Shown piece by piece: positions 1-8,012 of a stretch of 48,876 bases of DNA (positions within the stretch are counted from its first letter, which is position 1; every line of letters starts with the position of its first letter). The position numbers were made by a program, and so were the translations under genes. A model generated the notes under the pieces. The model did not search any database, was not told the origin of the DNA, and saw only the letters and a program-made list of their open reading frames with translations. The DNA is taken from the NCBI GenBank assembly GCA_964557565.1, contig CAZLAH010000005.1, positions 1 through 48,876 on the forward strand, written 5' to 3'. The DNA is from UBA5232 sp964557565 (lineage in GTDB: Bacteria; Patescibacteriota; Dojkabacteria; SC72).

Positions 1-77
1 TGGTGGACGATACCGGAATCGAACCAGTGACCCCTACAATGTCAATGTAGTGCTCTAACCAGCTGAGCTAATCGTCC
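1..77 (-). tRNA. tRNA-Val (GAC)
   Basis: Read on the minus strand this folds as a complete cloverleaf: 7-bp acceptor stem GGACGAT/ATCGTCC, D-arm with GCTCAGCTGGTTAGAGC, anticodon stem CTACA/TGTAG around the 7-base loop TTGACAT, and a T-arm with the loop TTCGATT. The anticodon is GAC, which reads valine codons GUC and GUU. The 3' CCA is encoded, unlike in the tRNA-Leu at the other end of the window. A good promoter lies just upstream. Confidence 0.97.
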
Positions 78-91
78 TAATATATACCCCT

Positions 92-120
92 ATTCTATTC
101 TTTCTATCCTCTTTTTTCAA
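92..120 (-). promoter_or_regulatory. Promoter of tRNA-Val
   Basis: On the minus strand there is a -35 box TTGAAA (115-120), a 17-base spacer and a -10 box TAGAAT (92-97). Transcription would begin about 7-8 bases before the mature tRNA 5' end. Hexamers and spacing fit a sigma-70 promoter. Confidence 0.7.
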
Positions 121-146
121 TATTATGTATAACAAAAGGACTAAAC

Positions 147-1556
147 CTAGTAATTAACAATAGGAGTAAAATTCTCTTCTAACATATCCCCTTGTACTTC
201 ACTAGTATCTCCTACAAACTCATCAAATATCTTAGAAACCTTCTCAAAAGAAAAATGCTTAGAAACTACATCAAAATTACTACCTGTATACATATCGTAC
301 TTTTCTTTATTCTGAAGAACATCAAAAACCTCTGAAACTGCAAGATTAAGCTTCCCCTTCCCTACCTCGAAAAGATTCTCTCCTCTCTTTTTTCTCATAC
401 GATCTCCCAAAGAAATATACCGAATACCAGTATTCAAAATGTCTGTCTTAAACGTTGGATATTCAAAAAGTACAATAGGTTTTCGTGCAAACACAGCCTC
501 TAAAACCTGATTACCAAAACCCTCATACTGACTAGGATATGTAATAATGTCTGCAAATGGATATATATCAAAAAGACTATACCTTTCATCAATATCATCT
601 CCGAAATATGTAAGATATATACCTAAGTCTTTGGCATATCTTCTTAATTCTTCTAAATACTCTTTATCTCTTTTCTCTACATACCCAGAAAGAACTAAGT
701 GAAATTTTGATTTGGATTTGTCAAAATTTTTACCATTGTAAAGTTTCCCCTTTATTTCATCCTTCCTTTGTTCTAATTGCTTAACAAGATCTATAGCTAT
801 CTCTATACACTTCCTTCTTACAACTCTTGTAGCTTGTAAAACAATTATTGAATTCTCATCAACACCCTTCTCCTGTAAATAGTCAGCTATATGTTTCTTC
901 CTACTCCACTGTGTTTGTGTAAAATCGAATGTATCATGGAGTAATTTTGATGATATGTTTTTTCTCTTTAGTAATTCTTCCTGTGCTATTTTGTTAATAC
1001 AGTAGTTCTGAATATATTCCCGATCTATTGGGAAATACCTTTCTAATTGTTCTCGCACTAAGTCACATGATGGATGTCTTTTCTTTTTGTCTTCCCAGTA
1101 AAAATCATGATTAACTAGCATCGTTGGAATCTCGTATCTATCCAATACCTTTGCAAAAGCTCCTGCTACAGGAATCCCCTCTCCTACTGAAAAGATATTG
1201 GATATCAATATGTGTGTTGGTTTGTAATCAAGAACTACCTTTTCAAATTCTTTCTCTATTATTTCCTGATGTTTAAGTATATCTTTCTCCAAATCTTCTT
1301 TGCATTTATGTTTAGTAATATCTTGAAAACAGTCTTGCTCAATATTGTACATTTGGGAATTAAACTGTTGCTCTAGATCTTCTATGATATAGTCAGCTCC
1401 TATGCTTTCTGACCCAGCGCAGAGAGCTACGATTGCACCTTTTTTTTGAAGAATACGTTTCCATGAATCTATCTCAAGGGATACTCCATCTGTTTTGCCA
1501 ACCCTGAAGTGTATGAGTAGAAATCTTTTGTTAGAAAGGTTTTTTACTGTAATCAA
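147..1556 (-). CDS. GT4-like glycosyltransferase
   Basis: A 469-residue protein with a GT-B type glycosyltransferase layout. The N-terminal half carries the motif HFRVGKTDGVSLE (residues 16-28). The C-terminal half has the nucleotide-sugar binding signature with an EX7E motif (E345 to E353, in YEGFGNQVLE), characteristic of GT4 retaining enzymes. It probably transfers a sugar from a nucleotide or phospho-sugar donor to a glycolipid, polysaccharide or osmolyte; the acceptor cannot be read from sequence. There is no signal peptide or membrane segment, so it is cytosolic or peripheral. The start is TTG: no in-frame ATG lies upstream of a TAG 15 bases away, and starting later would cut the first strand. 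A possible promoter with TTGACC lies in the 72-base gap to the gene before it. It is the last gene of the clpP-side run, ahead of tRNA-Val. Confidence 0.85.
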   Translation of the reverse strand: MITVKNLSNKRFLLIHFRVGKTDGVSLEIDSWKRILQKKGAIVALCAGSESIGADYIIEDLEQQFNSQMYNIEQDCFQDITKHKCKEDLEKDILKHQEIIEKEFEKVVLDYKPTHILISNIFSVGEGIPVAGAFAKVLDRYEIPTMLVNHDFYWEDKKKRHPSCDLVREQLERYFPIDREYIQNYCINKIAQEELLKRKNISSKLLHDTFDFTQTQWSRKKHIADYLQEKGVDENSIIVLQATRVVRRKCIEIAIDLVKQLEQRKDEIKGKLYNGKNFDKSKSKFHLVLSGYVEKRDKEYLEELRRYAKDLGIYLTYFGDDIDERYSLFDIYPFADIITYPSQYEGFGNQVLEAVFARKPIVLFEYPTFKTDILNTGIRYISLGDRMRKKRGENLFEVGKGKLNLAVSEVFDVLQNKEKYDMYTGSNFDVVSKHFSFEKVSKIFDEFVGDTSEVQGDMLEENFTPIVNY

Positions 1557-1628
1557 AAATATGTATTGCTAGATCTATATATGGTATCTAAAAATAGCAG
1601 AAAGGAAATGTAAGGTCAAACAGAGTTC

Positions 1629-2117
1629 TTACTTCTTCTCTCTCAAATCTACAAACTTTATATTCTCAATACTTTTCCTATTATCTAAATCATTGTATTT
1701 CTCAGTTATGAAATCAGGACAACACTCTAATGGCTCCATATGTATTCTGATATCCCCCCTACCTTCCTCTATGGGGATCAAGGTTAAAGCAAAATCACTA
1801 CCCTCTATGAAATATACTACTTGCTTGTACCCCTTTCTTCCCAGGGGGTATATCTGGACATAGTCGTAAAGTGTATCCACTAGCATGGGGTCTTCTATAT
1901 ATGTTGGTCTGATTCTGAAAAGCTCGATATCAGTACTCTGTCTTGTAGCTATCTGATTAAGAAAAAGGTCAATTTCTTTAAGTGATATCCCAGATACAGT
2001 TTCTGAAACAATATCTCCCTCTATTCCACAATGAAACATTTGGTTTATGTTAAAGAGTATTGTGTTGAGTGATTCTTGTTTTTTGTTATTTTCTATCACT
2101 GTTAAATCGTCAAACAT
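1629..2117 (-). CDS. Hypothetical protein downstream of clpP (162 aa)
   Basis: I do not recognise this family. It has an ATG start and is acidic and soluble, with no signal peptide or membrane segment. The middle alternates hydrophobic strands and charged turns (about residues 65-125), suggesting an alpha/beta fold. The C-terminal part contains a vicinal Cys pair (about residues 131-132). It starts 21 bases after the preceding small unknown gene, which itself abuts clpP, so all three are probably co-transcribed. Genes next to clpP often encode Clp partners, but nothing in the protein itself shows a link to proteolysis. Confidence 0.7.
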   Translation of the reverse strand: MFDDLTVIENNKKQESLNTILFNINQMFHCGIEGDIVSETVSGISLKEIDLFLNQIATRQSTDIELFRIRPTYIEDPMLVDTLYDYVQIYPLGRKGYKQVVYFIEGSDFALTLIPIEEGRGDIRIHMEPLECCPDFITEKYNDLDNRKSIENIKFVDLREKK

Positions 2118-2138
2118 ATTCTATTTCTAAAAATTTAA

Positions 2139-2543
2139 TTACTGAAGACATTCCAAGAGTTCTTTATAGTACATTTTTAGTTCTTTTCGATATTGCTCTT
2201 GTTCATGTAATGCGTATTGCAAATATGGTGGTTCTAAAGATTGAAGCTCATTGTCGTAGTCAGCGAATTTCTTTGATTCTAATTCTAAATATTCATGAAC
2301 TTTTTCTAGATTCCAAACCTCTGGGTCGAGCTCATTGTCAGTATTCCTCTCTACAATTATGTCTTTACTAATTACTAATACTTGTACATTTGCAGGTAGG
2401 ATAGAAAGCAATTTCTCTGCCATTTTGGGAAGTCTATCCCCTGCATCTAAATATTCTTGGATCTTATCTTCTAGTAAAGCAATCTCGAAATACTTATTTG
2501 TAAAATCCTTATATGGTGTTTTATTCTCAGATTCTGAAGTCAT
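2139..2543 (-). CDS. Hypothetical protein abutting clpP (134 aa)
   Basis: An unrecognised, strongly charged and mostly helical protein. A short strand-rich central part (around residues 50-65, LPANVQVLVISKDIIVERN) is followed by long amphipathic helices rich in Glu, Lys, Leu and Tyr up to the C-terminus, consistent with a coiled coil or helical bundle. It has no membrane segment. Its ATG lies directly next to the clpP stop codon (TAG then ATG), so translation is likely coupled. It takes the place where clpX sits in many tig-clpP operons, but it has no Walker motif or zinc finger and is not ClpX. Confidence 0.7.
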   Translation of the reverse strand: MTSESENKTPYKDFTNKYFEIALLEDKIQEYLDAGDRLPKMAEKLLSILPANVQVLVISKDIIVERNTDNELDPEVWNLEKVHEYLELESKKFADYDNELQSLEPPYLQYALHEQEQYRKELKMYYKELLECLQ

Positions 2544-3125
2544 CTATCTCTTTCTAATTACTTTATCTATCAAACCATACTCTTTAGCCTCCTTTGCAGT
2601 AAAGTATTTGTCTCTGTCTGCATCTTTCTCTATTTGCTTGATAGGTTGACCGGTGTTCTCAGAAAGCATCTTGTAAAGAACCTCTCTAGTTTTTAATATA
2701 TCCTCTGCCTCTATAGCTATGTCACTAGCTTGTCCTCTAGCTCCTCCTAATGGCTGATGGATATGTATCTTACTATTTGGTAACGCCAATCTCTTGCCTC
2801 TCTTACCGTTTGAAAGAAGAACTGTACCCATAGAAGCAGTAAGACCAACAGATATGGTAGAGACATCGCATTTTATGAAATTCATAGTATCAACTATTGC
2901 CATACCTGCACTAACCTCTCCGCCTGGAGAATTTATGAACATCTGTATATCCTCATCAGGATTTTCTTTCTCTAAAAAAAGAAGTTGAGCTATTATTGTA
3001 TTAGACATATTCGTCTCAATCTCACCACTTACAAATATGATTCTGTCTTTTAGTAATCTCGAATATATATCATATGCTCTCTCTCCGCCTCTCTCCTTCT
3101 CTATGACTGTTGGTATTAGATTCAT
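2544..3125 (-). CDS. clpP: ATP-dependent Clp protease proteolytic subunit
   Basis: ClpP is the serine protease ring that degrades unfolded or tagged proteins delivered by a Clp ATPase in the cytosol. At 193 residues it is normal length. The catalytic triad is intact: Ser98 in TASMGTVLL, His123 in KIHIHQP and Asp172 in DADRDKYF. The oxyanion region NSPGGEVSAGMAI (65-77) is canonical. There is essentially no propeptide. A purine-rich TAAGGAA precedes the ATG closely. The gene follows trigger factor by 17 bases, the classic tig-clpP pairing, but the next gene is an unknown small protein rather than clpX. Confidence 0.97.
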   Translation of the reverse strand: MNLIPTVIEKERGGERAYDIYSRLLKDRIIFVSGEIETNMSNTIIAQLLFLEKENPDEDIQMFINSPGGEVSAGMAIVDTMNFIKCDVSTISVGLTASMGTVLLSNGKRGKRLALPNSKIHIHQPLGGARGQASDIAIEAEDILKTREVLYKMLSENTGQPIKQIEKDADRDKYFTAKEAKEYGLIDKVIRKR

Positions 3126-3142
3126 TTCCTTAAGGTAACAAA

Positions 3143-4168
3143 TTATGCACCTAGCATCTCTTTTACAAATGAATTGAAAGCTTTCTCTTTCTCTCCCACT
3201 TTCCTAATATATTCTTTCCATTCTTCATTCTCAAAAATCTTAGGATCTGTATCCTTCGGAGCATTCTTCTTTAATTCCTCTATCCTATTCTTTAAATCAT
3301 CGTCATTCATTTTAATACCTCTTTCCTTTGCGAAAAGCTTTAGGAAGACATCACTTTCTAAAGCCATTTTTGCATCCTGTTTCCATAGCTCTCTCATCTT
3401 CTCTAAAGTAATATTGTTTGCTTTCAAGAAATCCTCGACCTTCATATTCCTATGTTCCATATCATGAACAAAAGATCTTTCTCTTTCTGAAGCTTCATAC
3501 TCTATTGCTGCTTGTGGTATCTCTATATTAGAAATTTTTACAGCCTGCTCAAATGCAGAATCTTCTCTCTTGTGTGCAAGCATATGCTCCTTCTGCTTTT
3601 TTAAGGTATCTTCAACATATTTTCTGAATTCTTTAAGATCTTTTACATCCTTAATACCCAATATCTTGATTATTTCTTTTGCCCAATCATCCCCTATCTC
3701 CTTTGATTTGGTTTCATTGTTTTTTAGTAAAGAATCCAAAGCATCATCTACTTCCTTCTTTGAAATCTTTGCTTCCTCTTTCTCTATCTTTACCTTCTTC
3801 AAATTGCCTAATTTAAACTCAGGCATAACTGTTACATCCATGCTAAAGACTAAATCCTCTTCTTTTGAAAAATCTGGGAATGCTTTGTATGCAGGAGGTG
3901 CAATTGGATTGATATTTTCTTTTTGTAATGCAGTTGTTACATACAGAGGTACAAGTTTCTCAAATGCTTGTATTTTCACTGTATTACTAATCTCTGGTTC
4001 GATTAAATCTGATGGTACTTTCCCAGCCCTAAATCCTTTGATATTTGTCTTCTTGAGCTCATCGTTTAGAAGTGCCTCGTATGACTTTTTAAAACTATCT
4101 TGAGGTATTGTAATTGTGATCTCGATTGTGGTTTTGTCGACATCTTTTCTTTCGTAGAATTTCTCCAT
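3143..4168 (-). CDS. tig: Trigger factor, form lacking the PPIase domain
   Basis: A ribosome-associated chaperone that binds nascent chains at the exit tunnel. The N-terminal ribosome-binding domain carries the signature GFRAGKVP (45-52). The C-terminal helical cradle (about 150-341) has the expected Glu/Lys-rich helices. The protein is 341 residues, against about 430 in E. coli. The stretch where the FKBP-like prolyl isomerase domain should sit is missing: the N-terminal domain runs directly into the helical arm near residue 150. It should therefore be a chaperone without isomerase activity. It begins the run tig, clpP and two unknown genes. Confidence 0.95.
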   Translation of the reverse strand: MEKFYERKDVDKTTIEITITIPQDSFKKSYEALLNDELKKTNIKGFRAGKVPSDLIEPEISNTVKIQAFEKLVPLYVTTALQKENINPIAPPAYKAFPDFSKEEDLVFSMDVTVMPEFKLGNLKKVKIEKEEAKISKKEVDDALDSLLKNNETKSKEIGDDWAKEIIKILGIKDVKDLKEFRKYVEDTLKKQKEHMLAHKREDSAFEQAVKISNIEIPQAAIEYEASERERSFVHDMEHRNMKVEDFLKANNITLEKMRELWKQDAKMALESDVFLKLFAKERGIKMNDDDLKNRIEELKKNAPKDTDPKIFENEEWKEYIRKVGEKEKAFNSFVKEMLGA

Positions 4169-4204
4169 TGGTAATATTTGTATTATTTAAAATGTGCTGA
4201 AAGT

Positions 4205-4897
4205 CTACACTTTTTTGTATAGTTTGTCTAGTTTAGCTATGACAACAAGGCGTTTTTCGGATGTCCAAAGAGGTGTGCATGTAACGAGGGTAAGCTTGTA
4301 GTCATCACCTTGCTCTATTATGCTCATGTCATTTGATTCCACCTCTTTTGTCTCTACTACTATGTATGTGTACTCTCCTTCGCTATGTGTTATATCGATG
4401 TGGTCACCTATTTTTATTTTATCTAAATTGTAGAAAGTATCTGTAGCAGGAGGTAGGTTCAAGAATCTATGTCCTATTATTACTACATTGCCTTTCTCGC
4501 CAGGGAATTTAGATATGGGGAAATGCCAAAACCCTTTGTCCATAGTTAGAGATGATTCTCCTTGGTATATTGCTCCCTCTACATTAATATCCACTATGGA
4601 TATTCTTGTATTTAATTCTTCTAGAAGCTTCTGATCAAGCACTACTTGAGTACTAGAGAGTGACTCCTCTATGCTTGTTGCTCCAAGTATCTGTTCTTTG
4701 TATCTCTCTTGTGGTGGAGATATTTCTGTTAAAAGAGTAACCGTTTTCTCTTTTGTAATTCTGTATAGATTGAATTCTTTTGTAGCTAAGGTAAGGTCAT
4801 TGTAAAAGGGATACAACAAAAAAAACAATATGGGTGTAAGTACCAATAGTATTAGGAAAAGTGTTGTGACATATTTAATGGAATTGCTAGTATTCAT
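4205..4897 (-). CDS. Sortase family transpeptidase
   Basis: Sortases are membrane-anchored cysteine transpeptidases that attach sorted proteins to the cell surface. This 230-residue protein has an N-terminal membrane anchor (about 11-31) and then an extracytoplasmic sortase beta-barrel. The catalytic residues are visible: His143 in VVIIGHRF, Cys207 in LVTCTPLW and Arg216 in SEKRLVVIAKL. The TLxTC-type motif is replaced by LTLVTC, still compatible with the family. The class cannot be assigned safely; the layout looks like D/E. It is divergent from a membrane-anchored extracellular protein. No LPXTG-like sorting signal is visible in the window, though that neighbour is interrupted by a gap. A -10 box lies 6 bases before the ATG. 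Confidence 0.93.
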   Translation of the reverse strand: MNTSNSIKYVTTLFLILLVLTPILFFLLYPFYNDLTLATKEFNLYRITKEKTVTLLTEISPPQERYKEQILGATSIEESLSSTQVVLDQKLLEELNTRISIVDINVEGAIYQGESSLTMDKGFWHFPISKFPGEKGNVVIIGHRFLNLPPATDTFYNLDKIKIGDHIDITHSEGEYTYIVVETKEVESNDMSIIEQGDDYKLTLVTCTPLWTSEKRLVVIAKLDKLYKKV

Positions 4898-4903
4898 ATG
4901 TAT

Positions 4904-4909
4904 ATTGTA
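4904..4909 (-). promoter_or_regulatory. -10 box of sortase gene, leaderless
   Basis: TACAAT on the minus strand, exactly 6 bases before the ATG, so the transcript should begin at or within a base or two of the start codon. Confidence 0.55.
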
Positions 4910-4993
4910 CTAGATTTCGGTCTGAGTTGCATTATTTGATAAATTATACTATCCTAAAATGTAGAACATATAAATTTTAATATAGGGTACAAA

Positions 4994-5668
4994 GTGGCTA
5001 AGAAGAAAACAAAGAAAGTTAACGAAAATGTTAACAAAGTTACTTCTAAGGAGGTAAAAAAAGATCAATCTATGCTTTCAAAGGTTGAAGTAAAAGCCCC
5101 ACTTGATCAGGAGAAAGTTTCTAAGATAGTTGGAACTGTATTCATAGCTTTGGGTCTCTTGTTGATTGCTTATGGAGTATTTTCATTTGTTAAATTCAGT
5201 AGAACACCTGAATTTGATGAATCTTTGCAATCCCCTTCTCTCTCTGGTACCTCTGTATTAACAAATGAAGAAAGTATAACAATAAAAGGATTGGCAGATG
5301 GATATAGTGAAGTCTTTGTATATGTAGACAATGATGAGGTCGCGAGAATTAAGGTTGGAGATGAAGGAGAGTTTGAATACAAACATAAAGCTGAAACAGA
5401 GGGTAAATATGCGGTATCTGTAGCAGGTGTAAAAGGTTTTCCTAAGAGGTATATTTCTCCTCAATCTGATATGAGAATTGTGACAGTGGACAGAACAGGA
5501 CCTGAATTAGAAAGTTTGGAGTATGCAACAGAGGTTGGTACTGAAACATTCACATTNNNNNNNNNNNNNNNNNNNNNNNNNNNNNNNNNNNNNNNNNNNN
5601 NNNNNNNNNNNNNNNNNNNNNNNNNNNNNNNNNNNNNNNNNNNNNNNNNNNNNNNNTTGGAACTTTGA
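4994..5668 (+). CDS. Membrane-anchored extracellular protein, interrupted by a gap
   Basis: The start is GTG at 4994. The first 40 residues are Lys-rich and cytoplasmic, followed by a single membrane segment (about 44-66). An extracellular beta-rich domain follows, resembling bacterial Ig-like or PKD-type adhesion domains (SITIKGLADGYSEVFVYVD, then FEYKHKAETEGKYAVSVAGV). The sequence breaks into 100 Ns at 5557. After the gap an in-frame TTG GAA CTT TGA would end the protein at 5668, right at a terminator, but because the gap length is probably a placeholder this frame is not assured. It is divergent from the sortase and could be its substrate; the C-terminus is unseen, so this is only inference. 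Confidence 0.75.
   Translation: MAKKKTKKVNENVNKVTSKEVKKDQSMLSKVEVKAPLDQEKVSKIVGTVFIALGLLLIAYGVFSFVKFSRTPEFDESLQSPSLSGTSVLTNEESITIKGLADGYSEVFVYVDNDEVARIKVGDEGEFEYKHKAETEGKYAVSVAGVKGFPKRYISPQSDMRIVTVDRTGPELESLEYATEVGTETFTXXXXXXXXXXXXXXXXXXXXXXXXXXXXXXXXXXLEL
5557..5656. other. Assembly gap (100 N)
   Basis: A run of exactly 100 undetermined bases, the usual placeholder for a scaffold join of unknown size. It removes the C-terminal part of the membrane-anchored protein. Confidence 0.99.
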
Positions 5669-5696
5669 AAAGGGGAAGAATTTCTTCCCCTTTTTT
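5668..5696 (+). terminator. Intrinsic terminator
   Basis: An 11-bp stem AAAAGGGGAAG (5668-5678) pairs with CTTCCCCTTTT (5684-5694) around the loop AATTT, and the U-rich 3' side completes a rho-independent terminator. It lies directly after the gap-interrupted gene and 12 bases before the next start. Confidence 0.85.
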
Positions 5697-5707
5697 GTTA
5701 ATATATC

Positions 5708-6817
5708 ATGATGATTAAGAATATATACAAACCACTTTTTGGTCTTCTACTTCTGTTTTCCTTTTTCTTTAATTTCAAAGATACTCTTTTCGCTCAGGAA
5801 TATGAGCAGGTAATTACAAATTACAAGGGAGAGATAAAGGAGGCAGTGATTGAAGATTGTAATGCAGAAATGGGATATATCTGTGTAAAGTATATTGTTG
5901 AAATACTTGATGGAGATATGAAAGGACAGGAGATAGAGAGTATTGTTTCAGCTGTAAATAGCGAAGATGAAGTATTTAAAGAGGGGAAAAGAGTATATCT
6001 TTCTCTTACATCTTCTGAAGATTTTGAGAATCAATGGAATGTAGAAAGCTATTCTAGAGAGAATGATCTTCTAATTATCTTTGGTGTATTTGTACTGTTA
6101 ATAGTCTTTGTAACAGGATTTAAGGGTTTAAGAGCGATCATTGGTTTGCTATTAAGCTTTGTAATACTCTACTCTTTTGCCATACCAAATATTAACAATG
6201 GTTCTAATCTCCTTCTCATATCTTTTGTTTCAATAGTTTTGTTGCTCTTTGCATCTACTTTTGTTACATATGGATTTAACAAAAAATCTTTGATAGCTTT
6301 TGTATCATCCTTACTTGGAGTGATAATAATATTTGTTGTTGGAAGTATTGTTGTTAATTGGTTAGACCTTAATGGTACGGGTGAAGAGTCAGCATATATG
6401 CTCTACGATACAGTTTCCAAGAGTTTTTCACTTTCTTCAATATATCTTTTAGGTATAGTAATAGGAGCATTGGGTGTTCTTGATGACGTAACGATTGGTC
6501 AAACCTCAACAATGATGGAAATCTTTGATGCTAACAAGAATCTCACTTCGAAAGAGCTGTATTCCAAGGCGATGAATGTAGGGAAAGATCATATATCGTC
6601 TATGATTAATACACTTTTTATAGCATATGCAGGTTCAAGTTTTACATTGGTTATGTTGCTTTCTGCAAACAATCCTGATTTCAGGATACTAATAAATACT
6701 GAATTTGTGGTGGAAGAGATAGTTAGAACATTAGTAGCAAGTATTGGTTTGATTCTTGTGGTACCATTAACAACATACATAGCTTCAATATTTGTGGTTA
6801 AAACAAAGGGAAATTGA
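5708..6817 (+). CDS. YibE/F-like integral membrane protein
   Basis: A 369-residue protein with a signal peptide or first membrane helix (about 7-29), an extracytoplasmic beta domain of about 95 residues (PF07907-type N-terminal part), and then about seven hydrophobic helices. The conserved family signature is present as IGALGVLDDVTIGQTSTMME. YibE/F proteins are widespread membrane proteins of uncertain function, perhaps transport. The ATG at 5708 follows the terminator by 12 bases. An AI-2E-family permease begins 11 bases downstream, so the two may be co-transcribed, although that gene also has its own -10 box. Confidence 0.88.
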   Translation: MMIKNIYKPLFGLLLLFSFFFNFKDTLFAQEYEQVITNYKGEIKEAVIEDCNAEMGYICVKYIVEILDGDMKGQEIESIVSAVNSEDEVFKEGKRVYLSLTSSEDFENQWNVESYSRENDLLIIFGVFVLLIVFVTGFKGLRAIIGLLLSFVILYSFAIPNINNGSNLLLISFVSIVLLLFASTFVTYGFNKKSLIAFVSSLLGVIIIFVVGSIVVNWLDLNGTGEESAYMLYDTVSKSFSLSSIYLLGIVIGALGVLDDVTIGQTSTMMEIFDANKNLTSKELYSKAMNVGKDHISSMINTLFIAYAGSSFTLVMLLSANNPDFRILINTEFVVEEIVRTLVASIGLILVVPLTTYIASIFVVKTKGN

Positions 6818-6823
6818 TATAAT
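6818..6823 (+). promoter_or_regulatory. -10 box of AI-2E-family permease gene
   Basis: A consensus TATAAT ends 5 bases before the ATG at 6829, partly inside the preceding gap. No strong -35 box is seen at the usual distance. Confidence 0.45.
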
Positions 6824-6828
6824 TAGGC

Positions 6829-7977
6829 ATGGCAAAAATATACTCAGTAAAAAGTGGAAATATAACGGAGGAAAGAAGTAAAAAGAAACTTCCTTCTTTT
6901 GTTTCCAATACATCTAAGACACAAGAAAGACAGACCGTAACATTTGATATCTCATGGAAAACAGTTTTAATTGTTTTGTCCATTTTGGGATTCATATATC
7001 TCGGTCAAGAAATCCTTTCCATTTTACTGTTCATATTCTTAGGTTTTGTATTCATGTCATCCATTCGACCTGTTGTACTTTGGTTTGAAAAAAGAAAAAT
7101 ACCAAAAGGTTTTTCAATATTCTTTGCATATTTTTTTCTCATATCAGTAGTCTCAGGCTTCATGTCTTGGGTTTTTGTTCCTTTCGTAAATCAATTGGCA
7201 GATCTAGTATCTGTGTTACCAGGATGGATAAACGATGCCCTACTCTACCTTAAGGATTTCTCCATAGGTAGGTACAATCTAAATATCGATTTGGTATATC
7301 CATATATATATGACATGTTAAAAGCATTCCCAACAGTAGATAGTGTTAAGAATATTGCTGGATTCTTCTCAGGATTTTTTAGTATCTTTGCTCTCTTACT
7401 AACATCTTTAATTTTTTCTGTATATCTAGTTTCTGAACATGATTCTTTTTTTGATGTTTTGTTAATTAGAATAACCTCTGATCAAAAAAGAGAAAGAGTT
7501 AAGAAGTTAGTAATAGATGTAGAAAAAAAACTTGGAGGTTGGGTATTGGGACAAGCTACAATAAGTTTCCTAGTAATGATCTTCGCTGGCTTGCTCCTTT
7601 CAATATTACAAGTACCATTCGCAATCCCTCTTGCTCTCTTCATTGGTATCGCATGTCTAGTCCCTCAGGTAGGAGCGACATTTGGATCTGCAGTAGCTGC
7701 AGTCATAGCACTCTTAACAGTTGGTCCAATCAAAGCATTGATTTTCTTAATAATATTTTTTGTATATCAACAGTTGGAAAACAACTTAATAGTACCAAAA
7801 GTCATGTCTAATGCTGTAGGTCTAAAATCTATACTTGTTCTTTTGGGAGTAATGATATGCTTGATATTTCTTGGGCCAGTTGGTGGGTTGGTGGCTGTAC
7901 CACTTATGGTTATTTTACATATCTTTTACGAATTTTACATAGACTTGCAAAAATTGAAAGCTAAAGGTATCGTTTAA
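6829..7977 (+). CDS. AI-2E family transporter
   Basis: A 382-residue polytopic membrane protein of the AI-2E (PerM/TqsA/YdbI-like) family. After a 45-residue polar N-terminus it has about seven or eight membrane helices in the family pattern: two close helices (about 45-90), a helix near 98-120, a long extracytoplasmic segment, and a C-terminal bundle from about 235. The hallmark C-terminal motif is clear in YQQLENNLIVPKVMSNAVGL. Members act as exporters of small molecules or as Na+/H+ antiporters; the substrate here is unknown. A 35-base gap leads to the PEP-synthase-like gene. Confidence 0.93.
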   Translation: MAKIYSVKSGNITEERSKKKLPSFVSNTSKTQERQTVTFDISWKTVLIVLSILGFIYLGQEILSILLFIFLGFVFMSSIRPVVLWFEKRKIPKGFSIFFAYFFLISVVSGFMSWVFVPFVNQLADLVSVLPGWINDALLYLKDFSIGRYNLNIDLVYPYIYDMLKAFPTVDSVKNIAGFFSGFFSIFALLLTSLIFSVYLVSEHDSFFDVLLIRITSDQKRERVKKLVIDVEKKLGGWVLGQATISFLVMIFAGLLLSILQVPFAIPLALFIGIACLVPQVGATFGSAVAAVIALLTVGPIKALIFLIIFFVYQQLENNLIVPKVMSNAVGLKSILVLLGVMICLIFLGPVGGLVAVPLMVILHIFYEFYIDLQKLKAKGIV

Positions 7978-8012
7978 TACAGAAATATAAATTTTGTACT
8001 GCCCGGCACAAG

